Source of the DNA: JADLGL01 sp963823045
GTDB taxonomy: Bacteria; Pseudomonadota; Alphaproteobacteria; Rhizobiales; Kaistiaceae
DNA: 64,000 nt
NCBI GenBank assembly: GCA_963823045.1
Contig: CAWGKA010000012.1
Span: 124,001 to 188,000 of the forward strand
Direction: 5' to 3'
Shown here piece by piece: positions 19,294 through 28,007 of this stretch; the stretch's first letter is position 1; every line of letters starts with the position of its first letter. The position numbers and the translations under genes are program-made. Under the pieces are notes generated by a model. It did no database searches, was not told the origin of the DNA, and was given only the letters and a program-made list of their open reading frames with translations.

Positions 19294-20919
19294 CTATTGG
19301 TAGAAACCCATCTGCCTCAGCAGGGCGCTGTCGCTTGGCAGTTCGGTATCGGCCGCGACGAAGCCGTTGCCCTGGAGTATGTAGGCCAGGAGCAGAGCGA
19401 TCTGACCGTCATCCTCCACGACATCAGCCGAGTGGGTGGTGATGAAGGCGTAGAGGTCATAGACGTTGCCGCCGAACCATTTGTCGGCGAACGCCGTTCC
19501 CACCAGCGCAGGGCCGAGATGGTCGAGCGAGTTTGTGGGAAGGCCTTGGAGGTTCGCTCCATGGCAGGCGTCGCATCCGAGCGTCACGTACCAGAGGGCG
19601 CCGGAGTTGGCCTGCGAGCGGGAGAAGGTCAGCGGCGTCAGGCCTTCCACGGCGGTGCCAATGCCGAGCAGAGCCCGGCCCGTAAGCGGCGCAGGCGCCT
19701 CCGACAAAGTCCGCAAATAGGCAATGACCGCGGCGCGCTCATCGGGATCGGAAATGCCGGCGAAACCCATTCGCGTCCCGGGCACGGTGACGGCGGGGTT
19801 CGCCAGGAATGCGTCGAGACGATCGACGCTCCAGATCGCGCCGTCGGCTCGGAGATTGAAGAGCGCCAGCGAGTAGTTGAAGCCTTCGGTCGTCGCGACC
19901 GGCGCGCCGACGATGTCATAGAGATTGGGCCCGACGATCGTCGCGCCTCCCTGTTCGAAGGTGTGACAACCGCCGCAGCGGCCGGCCGCCAGCGCTTCGC
20001 CGTCCGCGGCATCGGCTCGCGTGATGCGGGCGATGAGTTCCGGGTCGATGCCGTTTGTCTCGGGCGCGGGCATCAGCGTTGCAATGTAGGCGATGACATT
20101 GGCGCGGCTTTGATCGTCGGCGATGCCGCCCACATCCATCGTCGTGCCGGGCGCGGCGGCCTGGGGGTCGGTGAGGAAGGCGTTGAGCCGGGCCGCGGAC
20201 CAATTAAGGCCGGCATCATGCATGGCGACGAGGACGGGAGAATAGTCGAACCCATCCTGCGCGCCGGCAGGGCCGCCGAAGATGTTGAACAGGACCGGAC
20301 CCTGCTGAGGCCCGCCATGCGTCTGCTCTTCACGGAAGGAATGACAGCCGACGCAGCGCTGCGCGTAGGAGCGGCCGGCATCGACGTCGCCGGCCTCTAT
20401 CATGGCCGCCATTTCCGCCGTCAGCACAGGCTCGGGACCGAGTATCGGTGCTGTGTCGTTCGTCGCCGCGGCCTCCGTTGGGACAGGCGCCGCCTCGCTG
20501 GGCGCGGGCGCTGATGCTGTTGAGGCAGGCGTTTCTGTTGCGGGAGCGGATCCCGCTGAAGGTGGCGGCGCTTCAGCCGGCGCCGATTCGGCCGCCGGGG
20601 CCGGCTCGGGTTCGGCCGCCGGAGGCGTCTCCGTCGCTGCTGGCGTTTCCGCAGAGGCTGGAAGGGCGGTGTCGCCGGATGCCGCCGTGGCGGGGGGCTC
20701 GACGGCGGCGCTGGTGGTCGCCGTGCTTCCGTCGGTGGCGGTCGACTGATCGTCGCCGCTGCCGCAGGCGGAGAGGAGCAAGGCCGCGGCAAAAGCAGTG
20801 GTCAGGGCCAGAACGCGCAACGGCCGACGCCGCTGCGTCCCGCCGTTGCGAAGCGCCGGTGCCTCAATCCGCATGAACCGAGCTGATTGCCCCTCGGAAA
20901 TGTCGTTCTGCATCGTCAT
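19294..20919 (-). CDS. Tri-heme c-type cytochrome lipoprotein
   Basis: A 541-residue exported electron carrier. The signal ends in lipobox LLLSAC, so it should be lipid-anchored outside the inner membrane. A low-complexity linker rich in Ala, Pro, Glu and Ser (about residues 60-160) is followed by two c2-type cytochrome domains with RCVGCHSF and RCGGCHTF. Their probable axial Met residues lie in TTMDVGGIAD and TRMGFAGISD. A third haem domain has GCDACHGA. ATG 20919 is used; an ATG at 20913 is also possible. No oxidase or dehydrogenase gene is adjacent, so its partner cannot be named. Confidence 0.85.
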   Translation of the reverse strand: MTMQNDISEGQSARFMRIEAPALRNGGTQRRRPLRVLALTTAFAAALLLSACGSGDDQSTATDGSTATTSAAVEPPATAASGDTALPASAETPAATETPPAAEPEPAPAAESAPAEAPPPSAGSAPATETPASTASAPAPSEAAPVPTEAAATNDTAPILGPEPVLTAEMAAMIEAGDVDAGRSYAQRCVGCHSFREEQTHGGPQQGPVLFNIFGGPAGAQDGFDYSPVLVAMHDAGLNWSAARLNAFLTDPQAAAPGTTMDVGGIADDQSRANVIAYIATLMPAPETNGIDPELIARITRADAADGEALAAGRCGGCHTFEQGGATIVGPNLYDIVGAPVATTEGFNYSLALFNLRADGAIWSVDRLDAFLANPAVTVPGTRMGFAGISDPDERAAVIAYLRTLSEAPAPLTGRALLGIGTAVEGLTPLTFSRSQANSGALWYVTLGCDACHGANLQGLPTNSLDHLGPALVGTAFADKWFGGNVYDLYAFITTHSADVVEDDGQIALLLAYILQGNGFVAADTELPSDSALLRQMGFYQ

Positions 20920-21121
20920 TCTTATTGGCACCGCAAGATATTGATCGGGTGCCGTGTATTCGTGGTTGGCCGAATGATGGCCTTGATCGAGGCGGGCGGC
21001 AACCTTCGATGCCCGCGCCAACGGTGGTCGAACGGTGAGAATCTGATCGATCTCAAAGCGGAACGGGCCGGCGATACCCATATTGACCCTGTTCAGTCAC
21101 TCTCAGCATGAGGGAAATGAC

Positions 21122-21364
21122 ATGGCCAATCTCAAGATTCGCGTCTTTCGCGGAGGCGAGCCGGAAGCAACGATCACCATCCCGAACAGCGCGCTCAAGG
21201 TGGCGCGGAAGCTGATCCCGCGGAAGGCGGCGGAGGCGATGCAGGACAAGGGCGTCGATCTCGACGAGATCATCAAGCTCGCAGAAAACCCCGAGGCGAT
21301 GGGCGAACTGGTGGAGATCGAAGGCCACAGCAAGGACGAGCGGATCATCGTTTCGCTGGAGTGA
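21122..21364 (+). CDS. Conserved small protein, unknown function
   Basis: An 80-residue soluble protein. AGGGA lies upstream of ATG 21122. It begins ANLKIRVFRGGEPEATITIP, has a helical middle (VARKLIPRKAAEAMQDKG) and ends ERIIVSLE. It resembles small conserved alphaproteobacterial proteins I have seen without assigned function. No Cys, no membrane segment and no signal peptide are present. It stands alone between the cytochrome lipoprotein (divergent) and xerC. Confidence 0.75.
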   Translation: MANLKIRVFRGGEPEATITIPNSALKVARKLIPRKAAEAMQDKGVDLDEIIKLAENPEAMGELVEIEGHSKDERIIVSLE

Positions 21365-21440
21365 GGCCTCCGCAGCAGCGCTGTAAAGGCGGCCTTAATC
21401 GTCCGGCCGCTTGATGGGGTTCGCCGATGGAGATGCCCCG

Positions 21441-22403
21441 ATGCCTCGTGCCGCCGCCGAAGTGCCGCTCGTCATAGCCGCGCCGGATCTGCAGGCGGCG
21501 GTGCGGCATTGGCTGGTGCAGATCGGATCGGAGCGGCGCTTGGCGGCGAAAACGGTCGAAGCCTATGGCCGCGACGTCAGGCAATTTCTTAGCTTCGCCA
21601 CCAGTCACCTTGGTGGGCCACCAACCATCGCCGATATCGCTGGCATGACCACCGCCGACCTTCGCGCCTTTCTCGCCGCCCGGCGACGCGAGGGCATCGG
21701 AGCGCGCAGCCTGGCGCGTGGCCTCTCCGGTATTCGTTCGCTGATGCGCTATCTCGAGCGCGAGGACGGTATCAGCGCCGCCGCACTTCGGGCACTGCGC
21801 ACGCCGAAGCAGCCCAAGACCCTGCCAAAGCCCATCGATGCCGAACGCGCCTTGCGGCTCACCGATGCGGGCGAGCAACTGGCCGAGACGCCGTGGATCG
21901 CGGCCCGCGATGCGGCGGTGTTGTCGCTGTTGTACGGCTCGGGCTTGCGTATCTCCGAGGCCTTGGGGCTGAAGCGCGGCGAGGCGCCGGGCCCGGGCGT
22001 CGAAACACTCCGCATCATCGGCAAGGGCGGCAAGGCGCGCTTGGTGCCGGTGTTGCCGGTGGTGATCGGTGCGATTGCCGAATACGTCCGTCTTTGCCCA
22101 TATGGCCTCGGTCCGGACGCGCCTTTGTTCGTCGGTGCGCGCGGCGGACAGCTCAGTCCGCGCATCATTCAAAAAGCGGTCGAGGGGCTACGATCCGCAC
22201 TCGGCCTGCCGCCGACGGCGACGCCACATGCGCTCCGCCATTCCTTCGCGACGCATCTCCTTTCGGCGAGCGGCGACCTCAGGACCGTGCAGGAGCTCCT
22301 CGGCCATGCCAGCCTGTCGACAACGCAGGTCTACACCGCGGTCGAGGGCGACAGGCTGCTTGCCGTCTACGATCAGGCGCATCCGCGCGCCCGGGCCGGC
22401 TGA
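21441..22403 (+). CDS. xerC: Tyrosine recombinase XerC
   Basis: XerC with XerD resolves chromosome dimers at dif. The 320-residue protein has the N-terminal SAM-like domain (RRLAAKTVEAYGRDVRQFL) and the catalytic domain. Visible active-site residues are Arg in YGSGLRISEALGL, Lys in IGKGGKARLVPV, HALRH, LGHASLSTTQVY with the final His and the nucleophile Tyr. ATG 21441 is preferred to 21414 because GGAG lies about 9 bases upstream and family members begin near this point. The order priA ... xerC is normal for this group, so it is chromosomal rather than phage-derived. Confidence 0.93.
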   Translation: MPRAAAEVPLVIAAPDLQAAVRHWLVQIGSERRLAAKTVEAYGRDVRQFLSFATSHLGGPPTIADIAGMTTADLRAFLAARRREGIGARSLARGLSGIRSLMRYLEREDGISAAALRALRTPKQPKTLPKPIDAERALRLTDAGEQLAETPWIAARDAAVLSLLYGSGLRISEALGLKRGEAPGPGVETLRIIGKGGKARLVPVLPVVIGAIAEYVRLCPYGLGPDAPLFVGARGGQLSPRIIQKAVEGLRSALGLPPTATPHALRHSFATHLLSASGDLRTVQELLGHASLSTTQVYTAVEGDRLLAVYDQAHPRARAG

Positions 22404-22634
22404 ACGGTCCCGGCAAAATTGGCCGGCTGCCTTTTCCCTCGCGGGGTAGCTGGCGGCATCGCTCGGTGCTAAAGGCACTGCCATGCGCACGATGCTCCGC
22501 ACGAATTGGAAGCTTATTACCGCTCCTGGCCGGGCGGCGCCTTAGCGCGCTTTTTCTCCCGGCCCGCAGTTCTCGCGGGGCCGGTGATTTTCTCTCCTCT
22601 CCGCGGTCTGCCGGCCCAACCGGATTGTCCGCCT

Positions 22635-23624
22635 ATGGAAACGACCGAGCCATCGCCGCCGGCCCTGGCGACACCGCAGGGCCATTCGGCCGCGACGGCG
22701 TCGTCGCTGCGCGTCGGCTACCTTTTTGCCGCCTCCGGCGCGCTGCTGTTCGCTTCCAAGGGCGTCATCATCAAGCTCGCCTATGGTGAAGGCGTCGACG
22801 CGGAGACGCTGCTGGCGATGCGGCTCGGCATCGCTCTGCCGATCTATCTCTTCATCGGAGCGATGTCGTTGCGCGATCGCGCGCGACAGGGGCGGCCCTT
22901 GCCGAACCGCAAGCTGGTGATCAGCGCGGCGCTCGTCGGCGTGCTCGGCTACTATGTCGCCAGCTACACCGATTTTCTCGGCCTGCAATACATCTCGGCG
23001 CAGTTCGAGCGGATGATCCTTTTCACCTATCCGCTCTTCGTCGTCCTGTTCGGCGCCGTGTTCTTCGGTCTGCCGGCGAGCCGCGCCGTGCTGGTTGCGA
23101 TCGGCCTTGCCTATGCCGGCCTCGCGGTCATCTTCGTCGGCCGCTTCCAGGCGCTCGGCAGCAATGTCGTGCTCGGCGCCGGCTTCGTCATGATCGCGGC
23201 GACCGCGTTCGCCTTCTATCAGTTGTTGGCGAAGCCGCTCATCAGTGCGGTCGGGCCGCGCCTCTTCACCTGCATCGCGATGACAGCGGCGGCCGCAGTG
23301 TCTCTGTTGCAGTTCTTCGTCACGCATCCGCTTTCTGACTTGGCCGTCAGCAACACGGCGTTCTGGTACACGATGCTGCTGGCCTTCGGCGCGACGGTGG
23401 CGCCGTCATTCCTGCTGGCGGCGGCGCTGCATCGCATCTCGGCGCAGGCGAATGCGACGATCGGCATGCTGAGCCCGATCCTGACGATCGTTCTGGCGTG
23501 GATCGTGCTGGGCGAAACGCTCGGGCCCGCCGACTTCGTCGGCGTCGGCCTCGTTCTCACCGGCGTCGGCTGGATGACGTTCCGCGACGGCCGAGCGCGC
23601 GCGGCGGAGGCACGACCCGGCTGA
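22635..23624 (+). CDS. EamA/DMT-family transporter
   Basis: A 329-residue inner-membrane protein with ten predicted transmembrane helices in two EamA repeats. The first repeat starts around LFAASGALLFASKGVIIKLAY; the second around AGFVMIAATAFAFYQLLA, ending in VFLGETLGP-like IVLGETLGPADFVGVGL. The family exports amino acids or other small metabolites; the substrate cannot be read. ATG 22635 follows an unconserved open stretch. The stop is two bases from the end of mdh on the other strand. Confidence 0.88.
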   Translation: METTEPSPPALATPQGHSAATASSLRVGYLFAASGALLFASKGVIIKLAYGEGVDAETLLAMRLGIALPIYLFIGAMSLRDRARQGRPLPNRKLVISAALVGVLGYYVASYTDFLGLQYISAQFERMILFTYPLFVVLFGAVFFGLPASRAVLVAIGLAYAGLAVIFVGRFQALGSNVVLGAGFVMIAATAFAFYQLLAKPLISAVGPRLFTCIAMTAAAAVSLLQFFVTHPLSDLAVSNTAFWYTMLLAFGATVAPSFLLAAALHRISAQANATIGMLSPILTIVLAWIVLGETLGPADFVGVGLVLTGVGWMTFRDGRARAAEARPG

Positions 23625-23626
23625 GA

Positions 23627-24589
23627 TCAGGCGAGGTTGGGAGCGATCCGCTTGCACACGTCGATCAGATGATCGATCGCGGCGACCGACTTCTCGAACA
23701 GGTCGCGCTCGCCGCGATTGAGGCTGATCTCGATAACGCGCTCGATGCCGCCATCGCCGATGATCACCGGCACGCCGACGAAGCGGCCTTCAACACCATA
23801 TTGACCTTCGAGGAAGGCCGACGCGGGCAGAAGGCGCTTCTTGTCGCGAAGGTAGCTTTCCGTCATTTCGATCGCGGCGGCGGCGGGCGCGTAGAATGCC
23901 GAGCCTGTTTTTAGCAGGCCAACCAACTCGGCGCCGGCCTCGCGTGTGCGCTCGACGATAGCGTCGAGGCGCTGCTGCGACATCCACCCCATCTTCACGA
24001 CGTCCGGCAGCGGGATGCCGCCGACGGAGGAGTAGCGCGTGAGCGGCACCATCGTGTCGCCATGGCCGCCGATGACGAAGGCCGTCACGTCTTCCACCGA
24101 CACGTCGAGTTCGGCAGCGAGGAAGGACCGGAAGCGGGTCGAATCGAGGACGCCGGACATGCCGACGATCTTTTCCTTGGGCAGCCCCGAATAGCGGTGC
24201 AGCGCCCAGACCATGGCGTCGAGCGGATTGGTGATGCAGATGACAAAGGATTTCGGCGCGTATTTCGCCAACGCCGCGCCGACCTGTTCCATCACCTTCA
24301 GATTGATGTCGAGAAGATCGTCACGGCTCATGCCGGGCTTGCGCGGGACGCCGGCGGTGACGATGCAGACATCGGCATCCTTCATCGCGGCGTAGCCCGA
24401 TGCGCCGGTGAAGCTGGCGTCGATGCCGTGGATCGGCGCTGCCTGCGAGATATCGAGCGCCTTGCCTTGAGGAACGCCGTCTGTGACGTCGATGAGGACA
24501 ACGTCGCCAAGCAGCTTCAGCCCGATCAGGTGAGCCAGCGTGCCGCCGATCTGACCCGCTCCAATCAAAGCGATTTTGGCTCGCGCCAT
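23627..24589 (-). CDS. mdh: Malate dehydrogenase
   Basis: Interconverts malate and oxaloacetate with NAD in the TCA cycle. The 320-residue protein is of the lactate-dehydrogenase-like type usual in alphaproteobacteria. NAD-binding GAGQIGG is at residue 11, the catalytic His in GGHGDTMVPL, and substrate Arg residues in GVPRKPGMSRDDLL and STRFRSFLAAEL. It is often followed by sucCD in this class, but here the neighbour is a lipoprotein gene 32 bases further on. Confidence 0.97.
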   Translation of the reverse strand: MARAKIALIGAGQIGGTLAHLIGLKLLGDVVLIDVTDGVPQGKALDISQAAPIHGIDASFTGASGYAAMKDADVCIVTAGVPRKPGMSRDDLLDINLKVMEQVGAALAKYAPKSFVICITNPLDAMVWALHRYSGLPKEKIVGMSGVLDSTRFRSFLAAELDVSVEDVTAFVIGGHGDTMVPLTRYSSVGGIPLPDVVKMGWMSQQRLDAIVERTREAGAELVGLLKTGSAFYAPAAAAIEMTESYLRDKKRLLPASAFLEGQYGVEGRFVGVPVIIGDGGIERVIEISLNRGERDLFEKSVAAIDHLIDVCKRIAPNLA

Positions 24590-24621
24590 GCTCAGTCCTC
24601 GTTCCTTCCCGACGTCAAAAT

Positions 24622-25254
24622 CTAGCGGTTGCCGAAGAAGACGATCGGATCGCCGCCGGAAATCATCTGGCCTTCGAAACGGCCGCTGACGACAAGTGCG
24701 CCGTCCTGCACGAGGCTAACCGCATGGAGCTGTGCGATCGGAACGCCGGCCGCATACAACACGACCTGCTGTCCATCCAGACGCCAGGACGAGATCGACG
24801 TAAGAACCGGGCTCGCGCAATTTCGCGTCGAGCCGCGATAGCCCTGCTCCCAGGGCGTGCCGTTGAGGAAGAACTGATTGCAGGCGATGCCGTTGAGAAC
24901 GATCGTCCAGCCACCGATGAGATCGTCGAAGGTCACGGTGATGTTCGTGTTGGTGGCGAGCATCGCGGTCTGATCGGGCTGCCCGATTTCGTCGGTCGGC
25001 GCCAGCGGGCTGATGGGCGGCAGATTGCCGGCCGTCGTCCCGGGGCTGGCTGCCGGGCTCGTGGTCCCTGGGCTCTCGCCGGGCGGCGGCAGTTGGCCGG
25101 TCTCAATCGTATCGCCGGTTTGCGTGGTGGTGAAATCCGTGGGCGGAGCGTTTGCGGGCGTGCCGCCGCCGAGGGGGATGCCGATCGCGCCAACCGGGCC
25201 GCAACCGGCAAGAGCGACGATGGTAAGCAAGGGCGCCAGCCGGAGCAATCTCAT
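24622..25254 (-). CDS. Lipoprotein with AprI/Inh-type inhibitor-like domain
   Basis: A 210-residue lipoprotein (lipobox LAGC near residue 18) with a Pro/Thr/Gly-rich linker. Its C-terminal beta-barrel-like domain of about 100 residues resembles the AprI/Inh family of metalloprotease inhibitors: GGWTIVLNGIACNQFFLN, two spaced Cys, ISSWRLDGQQVVLY and GALVVSGRFEGQM. In alphaproteobacteria such domains occur in many envelope proteins, with unclear targets. The start MRLLRLAP at 25254 follows a possible site; an in-frame ATG at 25269 also exists. No protease gene of the serralysin type is nearby. Confidence 0.75.
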   Translation of the reverse strand: MRLLRLAPLLTIVALAGCGPVGAIGIPLGGGTPANAPPTDFTTTQTGDTIETGQLPPPGESPGTTSPAASPGTTAGNLPPISPLAPTDEIGQPDQTAMLATNTNITVTFDDLIGGWTIVLNGIACNQFFLNGTPWEQGYRGSTRNCASPVLTSISSWRLDGQQVVLYAAGVPIAQLHAVSLVQDGALVVSGRFEGQMISGGDPIVFFGNR

Positions 25255-25308
25255 CGGTAATTCCTGCATTGGCCGCTGTGGCGGGCCGAAACCGTTACGA
25301 ACTCTGAT

Positions 25309-25866
25309 CTAGGTCGCCTTGGCGCGAGGCCCGCTGATACCGTCCTTCGCCGCCGCGAACAAGCTGCCTACCAAACAATGTGGACCATCATGCGACGGCC
25401 GGGCCTCGTCATCAACGTTCGCGCCGATGCCGCGCCGTTCCTTGCGGATGACGAGCTTCAGCCCGGACCAGACCTCGTCCACGGCACAGACCTTCACGTC
25501 GACAAGGCCGAGCGGCAGAACGACGCTGCGTATGACATCCTCGGTGATGTCGGTCGGCCGCTTCGAGGCCTTCTTCGGCCAAGATATCCAGATCATGCCG
25601 TCGGGCTGGATTGCCGCCATCAGCCGCGGCGCGTCCGAACCGAGCCGCTCGGCCTCGGTGTAGAACGCGTGGATGACGTCGAAAGGACCGTTGGGCATGT
25701 CCGTTTGCTCGTCGGACGAGGCGAGGAAGGCGAAGCCAGCGGCGTCGCGAAGCCAATCGAGCGATTGCGGCAGGGCGATGAAGCACGACTTCTGTCCGTC
25801 TTTCAGGCCGAGCTTTTTGGGAAGAGGCGTGCCGGAATAGCCGGCCGATGGTGCCGGGGCCTTCAC
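25309..25866 (-). CDS. DUF3052-like protein
   Basis: A 185-residue cytoplasmic protein of the DUF3052 type. It opens AGYSGTPLPKKLGLKDGQKS, and the second half has GMIWISWPKKASKRPTDITE and VWSGLKLVIRK, the most conserved blocks of the family. Function unknown. I start at GTG 25866, where GTGA overlaps the upstream gene's TGA, a typical coupling arrangement; an in-frame ATG at 25899 is the alternative. The last 30 residues are unconserved-looking. Confidence 0.75.
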   Translation of the reverse strand: MKAPAPSAGYSGTPLPKKLGLKDGQKSCFIALPQSLDWLRDAAGFAFLASSDEQTDMPNGPFDVIHAFYTEAERLGSDAPRLMAAIQPDGMIWISWPKKASKRPTDITEDVIRSVVLPLGLVDVKVCAVDEVWSGLKLVIRKERRGIGANVDDEARPSHDGPHCLVGSLFAAAKDGISGPRAKAT

Positions 25867-26233
25867 AGCGGGTTCCTGATCGGCATGTCGCCTGCGCAAT
25901 CTTGAATGATGTCGGTGGCCGTCAGCAGGATGCCCAGGCGCTGGCCGAGGTGGAGGACTTGGCGCAGCCGTTCTACCTCCGGGTCATTTCCGGTGATCCT
26001 GACGGCGACATATTCGACTTCGATCGGCAGGAGTTCGTCGGGAATACGGTCGATAACGCATTGGCACTCGGCGTCACCCAGTTCCAGCTGCATGCGGCAC
26101 TCGGCGAAGATTTGCTGCAGCGATGCCTGGATATCGGAGGCGGCGCATCTTGTGCGCCGGCAGGCATGGACAGGAATGCGACCGGCGTTGCGAAGGCGGC
26201 GATCAGCGCCGCCCATTTCCCTGATTTTCTCAT
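25863..26233 (-). CDS. Small secreted Cys-containing protein (one frameshift as read)
   Basis: A signal peptide, MRKSGKWAALIAAFATPVAF then SMPAGAQ, is read from ATG 26233. The mature part lies in another frame, from about SDIQASLQQIFAECRMQLEL to the TGA at 25863. Joining them needs one missing base near 26136-26147. The combined product is about 123 residues with four Cys (AEC, AECQC, QDC). I do not recognise the family. It overlaps the DUF3052 gene by GTGA, so the two are probably coupled. Confidence 0.6.
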
Positions 26234-26290
26234 GGCGCCCGCAGGGTAGCGCAACCAGGCGCGATGCGGAATTGCCGGCTTCGAAACGAA

Positions 26291-26318
26291 CCGGCCCGCC
26301 TTTTGAAGGGCGGGCCGG
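26291..26318 (-). terminator. Hairpin terminator after the triple-repeat gene
   Basis: A 10-bp perfect stem CCGGCCCGCC / GGCGGGCCGG with an 8-base loop, 25 bases past the stop of the reverse-strand repeat protein. The following tract on that strand (TTCGTTTCG) is only weakly T-rich. Confidence 0.6.
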
Positions 26319-26343
26319 CAGTTGCGCTCAAGGAAGACGGTGG

Positions 26344-27711
26344 CTACTTGCCGCCGCCCTGCTCCAGGATCTGAAGCGTGGCGTCGGGATTGCCGCCGCT
26401 ATAGGCGCCGATCCAGATGTCGTACTGGCCCTCCATCGGGCTGTCGAAGCGGACCTCCGGGTTGGGATAGCCGGCGCCGTCATCGTCGCAATACCACTGA
26501 CCGTCAGGGGCGTTGATGACCAGCGTCGTGTCGTCCTGCGACAGGACGCGGAAGATCAGCGCCGCCGTGCCCGGGGTGTATTGCAAACGATAGTCGGGAG
26601 CCTGGGCGATGGTGCCGTAGCAGCCGCCACCAAGGCCGGCATCACCGGCTTCAATGCCGCTGCCACCGACAACGTCGACCGTATAGGGCTGGGGTGTGAA
26701 GCGGGTCGCCAGCGTCACCTCACCGAAGGTCGGTGTCAGGGTGTAGTCCGGGGCGCTGCCCATGCCGCTAACGCCGCTGAGACCACTGACGTCGCCGCCG
26801 CCGCCAAGCTCGGAAATATGCAGCGTGGCGTCAGCGGTGCCGCCGCCATAGGTGCCAACCCAAATGTCGTACTGGCCGGCCATCGGATTGTCGAAGGTGA
26901 CCATCGGATTCGGGAAGCCGTTGGAATCGTCATCGCAATACCACTGGCCGTCCGGGGCGTTGATGACGAGCGTTGTGTCCTCGCTTGCGAGGGCAGAGAT
27001 GAACAGCGGGTAGCTGCCCGGCGTGTAGTACAGACGGAAGTCTGGCGCCTCGGCGATATAGCCGTAGCAACCATCGCCAAGACCTGCGGCACCGGCATCG
27101 ATGCCGCCGCCGGCAACCATCGCGACGGTGTAGGGATCGGGTTCGAATCCGGCGTTGAGCGTGACATCGCCGAAGGTCGGATCGAGCGTGTAGTCAGGCA
27201 TGCCGCCGGCCATGACGCCCGAGCCGCCCGAGGGCATGCTGGCCGTGTCGGGGCCGCCGAGTTCGGAGATATGCAGGGTAGCGTCGGCGGTGCCGCCGCC
27301 ATAGGTGCCGACCCAGATATCGTACTGGCCGCTCATCGGTGAATCGAAGACGACCATCGGGTTCGGAAAGCCGCCGCTGTCGTCGTCGCAGTACCAGGTG
27401 CCGTCCGGAGCGTTGATCACCAGCGTGGTGTCTTCGTTCGCGACCGCCGCGATAAAGAGCGAGAAACCGCCGGCGCTGTAGTTCAGGCGGTAGTCCGGGG
27501 CGTTGGCGATCATGCCGTAGCAGCCATTGCCGAGCGTGCTGGCGTCAATGCCGCCGCCGGCGACCAGATCAACCGTGGTGGGATCCGGCGAGAAGCCGGC
27601 GTTGAGCGTGACATTGCCGAAGGTCGGGTTCAGCGTGAAGTCTTGCGCTGCCGCCGGCGCCAATCCGATCAGCGTGGCGGCTGCCGCAATAAGTATCAAC
27701 TTGCGAGACAT
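26344..27711 (-). CDS. Secreted protein with three tandem PPC-like domains
   Basis: A 455-residue exported protein (signal peptide ending PAAAQ, about residue 22) built almost wholly from three copies of one domain of about 150 residues. Each copy has PTFGxVTL, GCYGxIAxAPDYRL, EDTTLVINAPDGxWYCDDD, GFPNPMVxFDxPM and GQYDIWVGxYxGG. Two Cys per copy (in GCYG and WYCDDD) could form a disulfide, and the acidic WYCDDD turn could bind calcium. The pattern resembles bacterial pre-peptidase C-terminal (PPC) beta-sandwiches, but no catalytic domain is attached. Linkers are Gly/Ser/Met-rich. It stands alone, with a terminator downstream. A surface or adhesive role is only a guess. Confidence 0.78.
   Translation of the reverse strand: MSRKLILIAAAATLIGLAPAAAQDFTLNPTFGNVTLNAGFSPDPTTVDLVAGGGIDASTLGNGCYGMIANAPDYRLNYSAGGFSLFIAAVANEDTTLVINAPDGTWYCDDDSGGFPNPMVVFDSPMSGQYDIWVGTYGGGTADATLHISELGGPDTASMPSGGSGVMAGGMPDYTLDPTFGDVTLNAGFEPDPYTVAMVAGGGIDAGAAGLGDGCYGYIAEAPDFRLYYTPGSYPLFISALASEDTTLVINAPDGQWYCDDDSNGFPNPMVTFDNPMAGQYDIWVGTYGGGTADATLHISELGGGGDVSGLSGVSGMGSAPDYTLTPTFGEVTLATRFTPQPYTVDVVGGSGIEAGDAGLGGGCYGTIAQAPDYRLQYTPGTAALIFRVLSQDDTTLVINAPDGQWYCDDDGAGYPNPEVRFDSPMEGQYDIWIGAYSGGNPDATLQILEQGGGK
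26346..27640 (-). repeat. Three tandem coding repeats of about 450 bp
   Basis: The same conserved point (the codons for GTYGGG / GAYSGG) recurs at 26401, 26848 and 27301, giving periods of 447 and 453 bases. The repeats are similar but not identical at the DNA level, so they come from old domain duplication, not recent slippage. Confidence 0.8.
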
Positions 27712-28007
27712 CTGAGGGGCTCCTCTTAGGGCGTTCCGGCGACTTTCGCCGAATCTGAGTTCGTCTTTGCTCTTGCTTCGAGCGCGAAGTCGCTCGAAAC
27801 GCTAGCACATCCAGCGTTGTGAAGGCTATCAGCGGGCTCCTTGTGCTCGGCTACAGTTAACCGAATCAGCCTCGCTTGTCGCGGCCGAAAATGGCCATTC
27901 TGGGCCAATCCTGCCTCGTCTGCGCTGGCGTCGTGGATTTCGCGGCATTGAAGGATTGCGGCGACGCCGCTAGAGACCGACGACCGCCCGTCACAAGGAC
28001 CCCGACC

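Noticed and set aside
21345..22172. Reverse-strand 275-residue frame opposite xerC
   Set aside because: Shadow of xerC with no recognisable domain.
27141..27156. tRNA T-loop-like GGTTCGAATCC
   Set aside because: No acceptor, D or anticodon stems surround it; it is coding sequence of the triple-repeat protein.
26401..27301. Regular repeats as a possible CRISPR or VNTR
   Set aside because: The period is about 450 bases, units are diverged and in frame; this is protein domain duplication.
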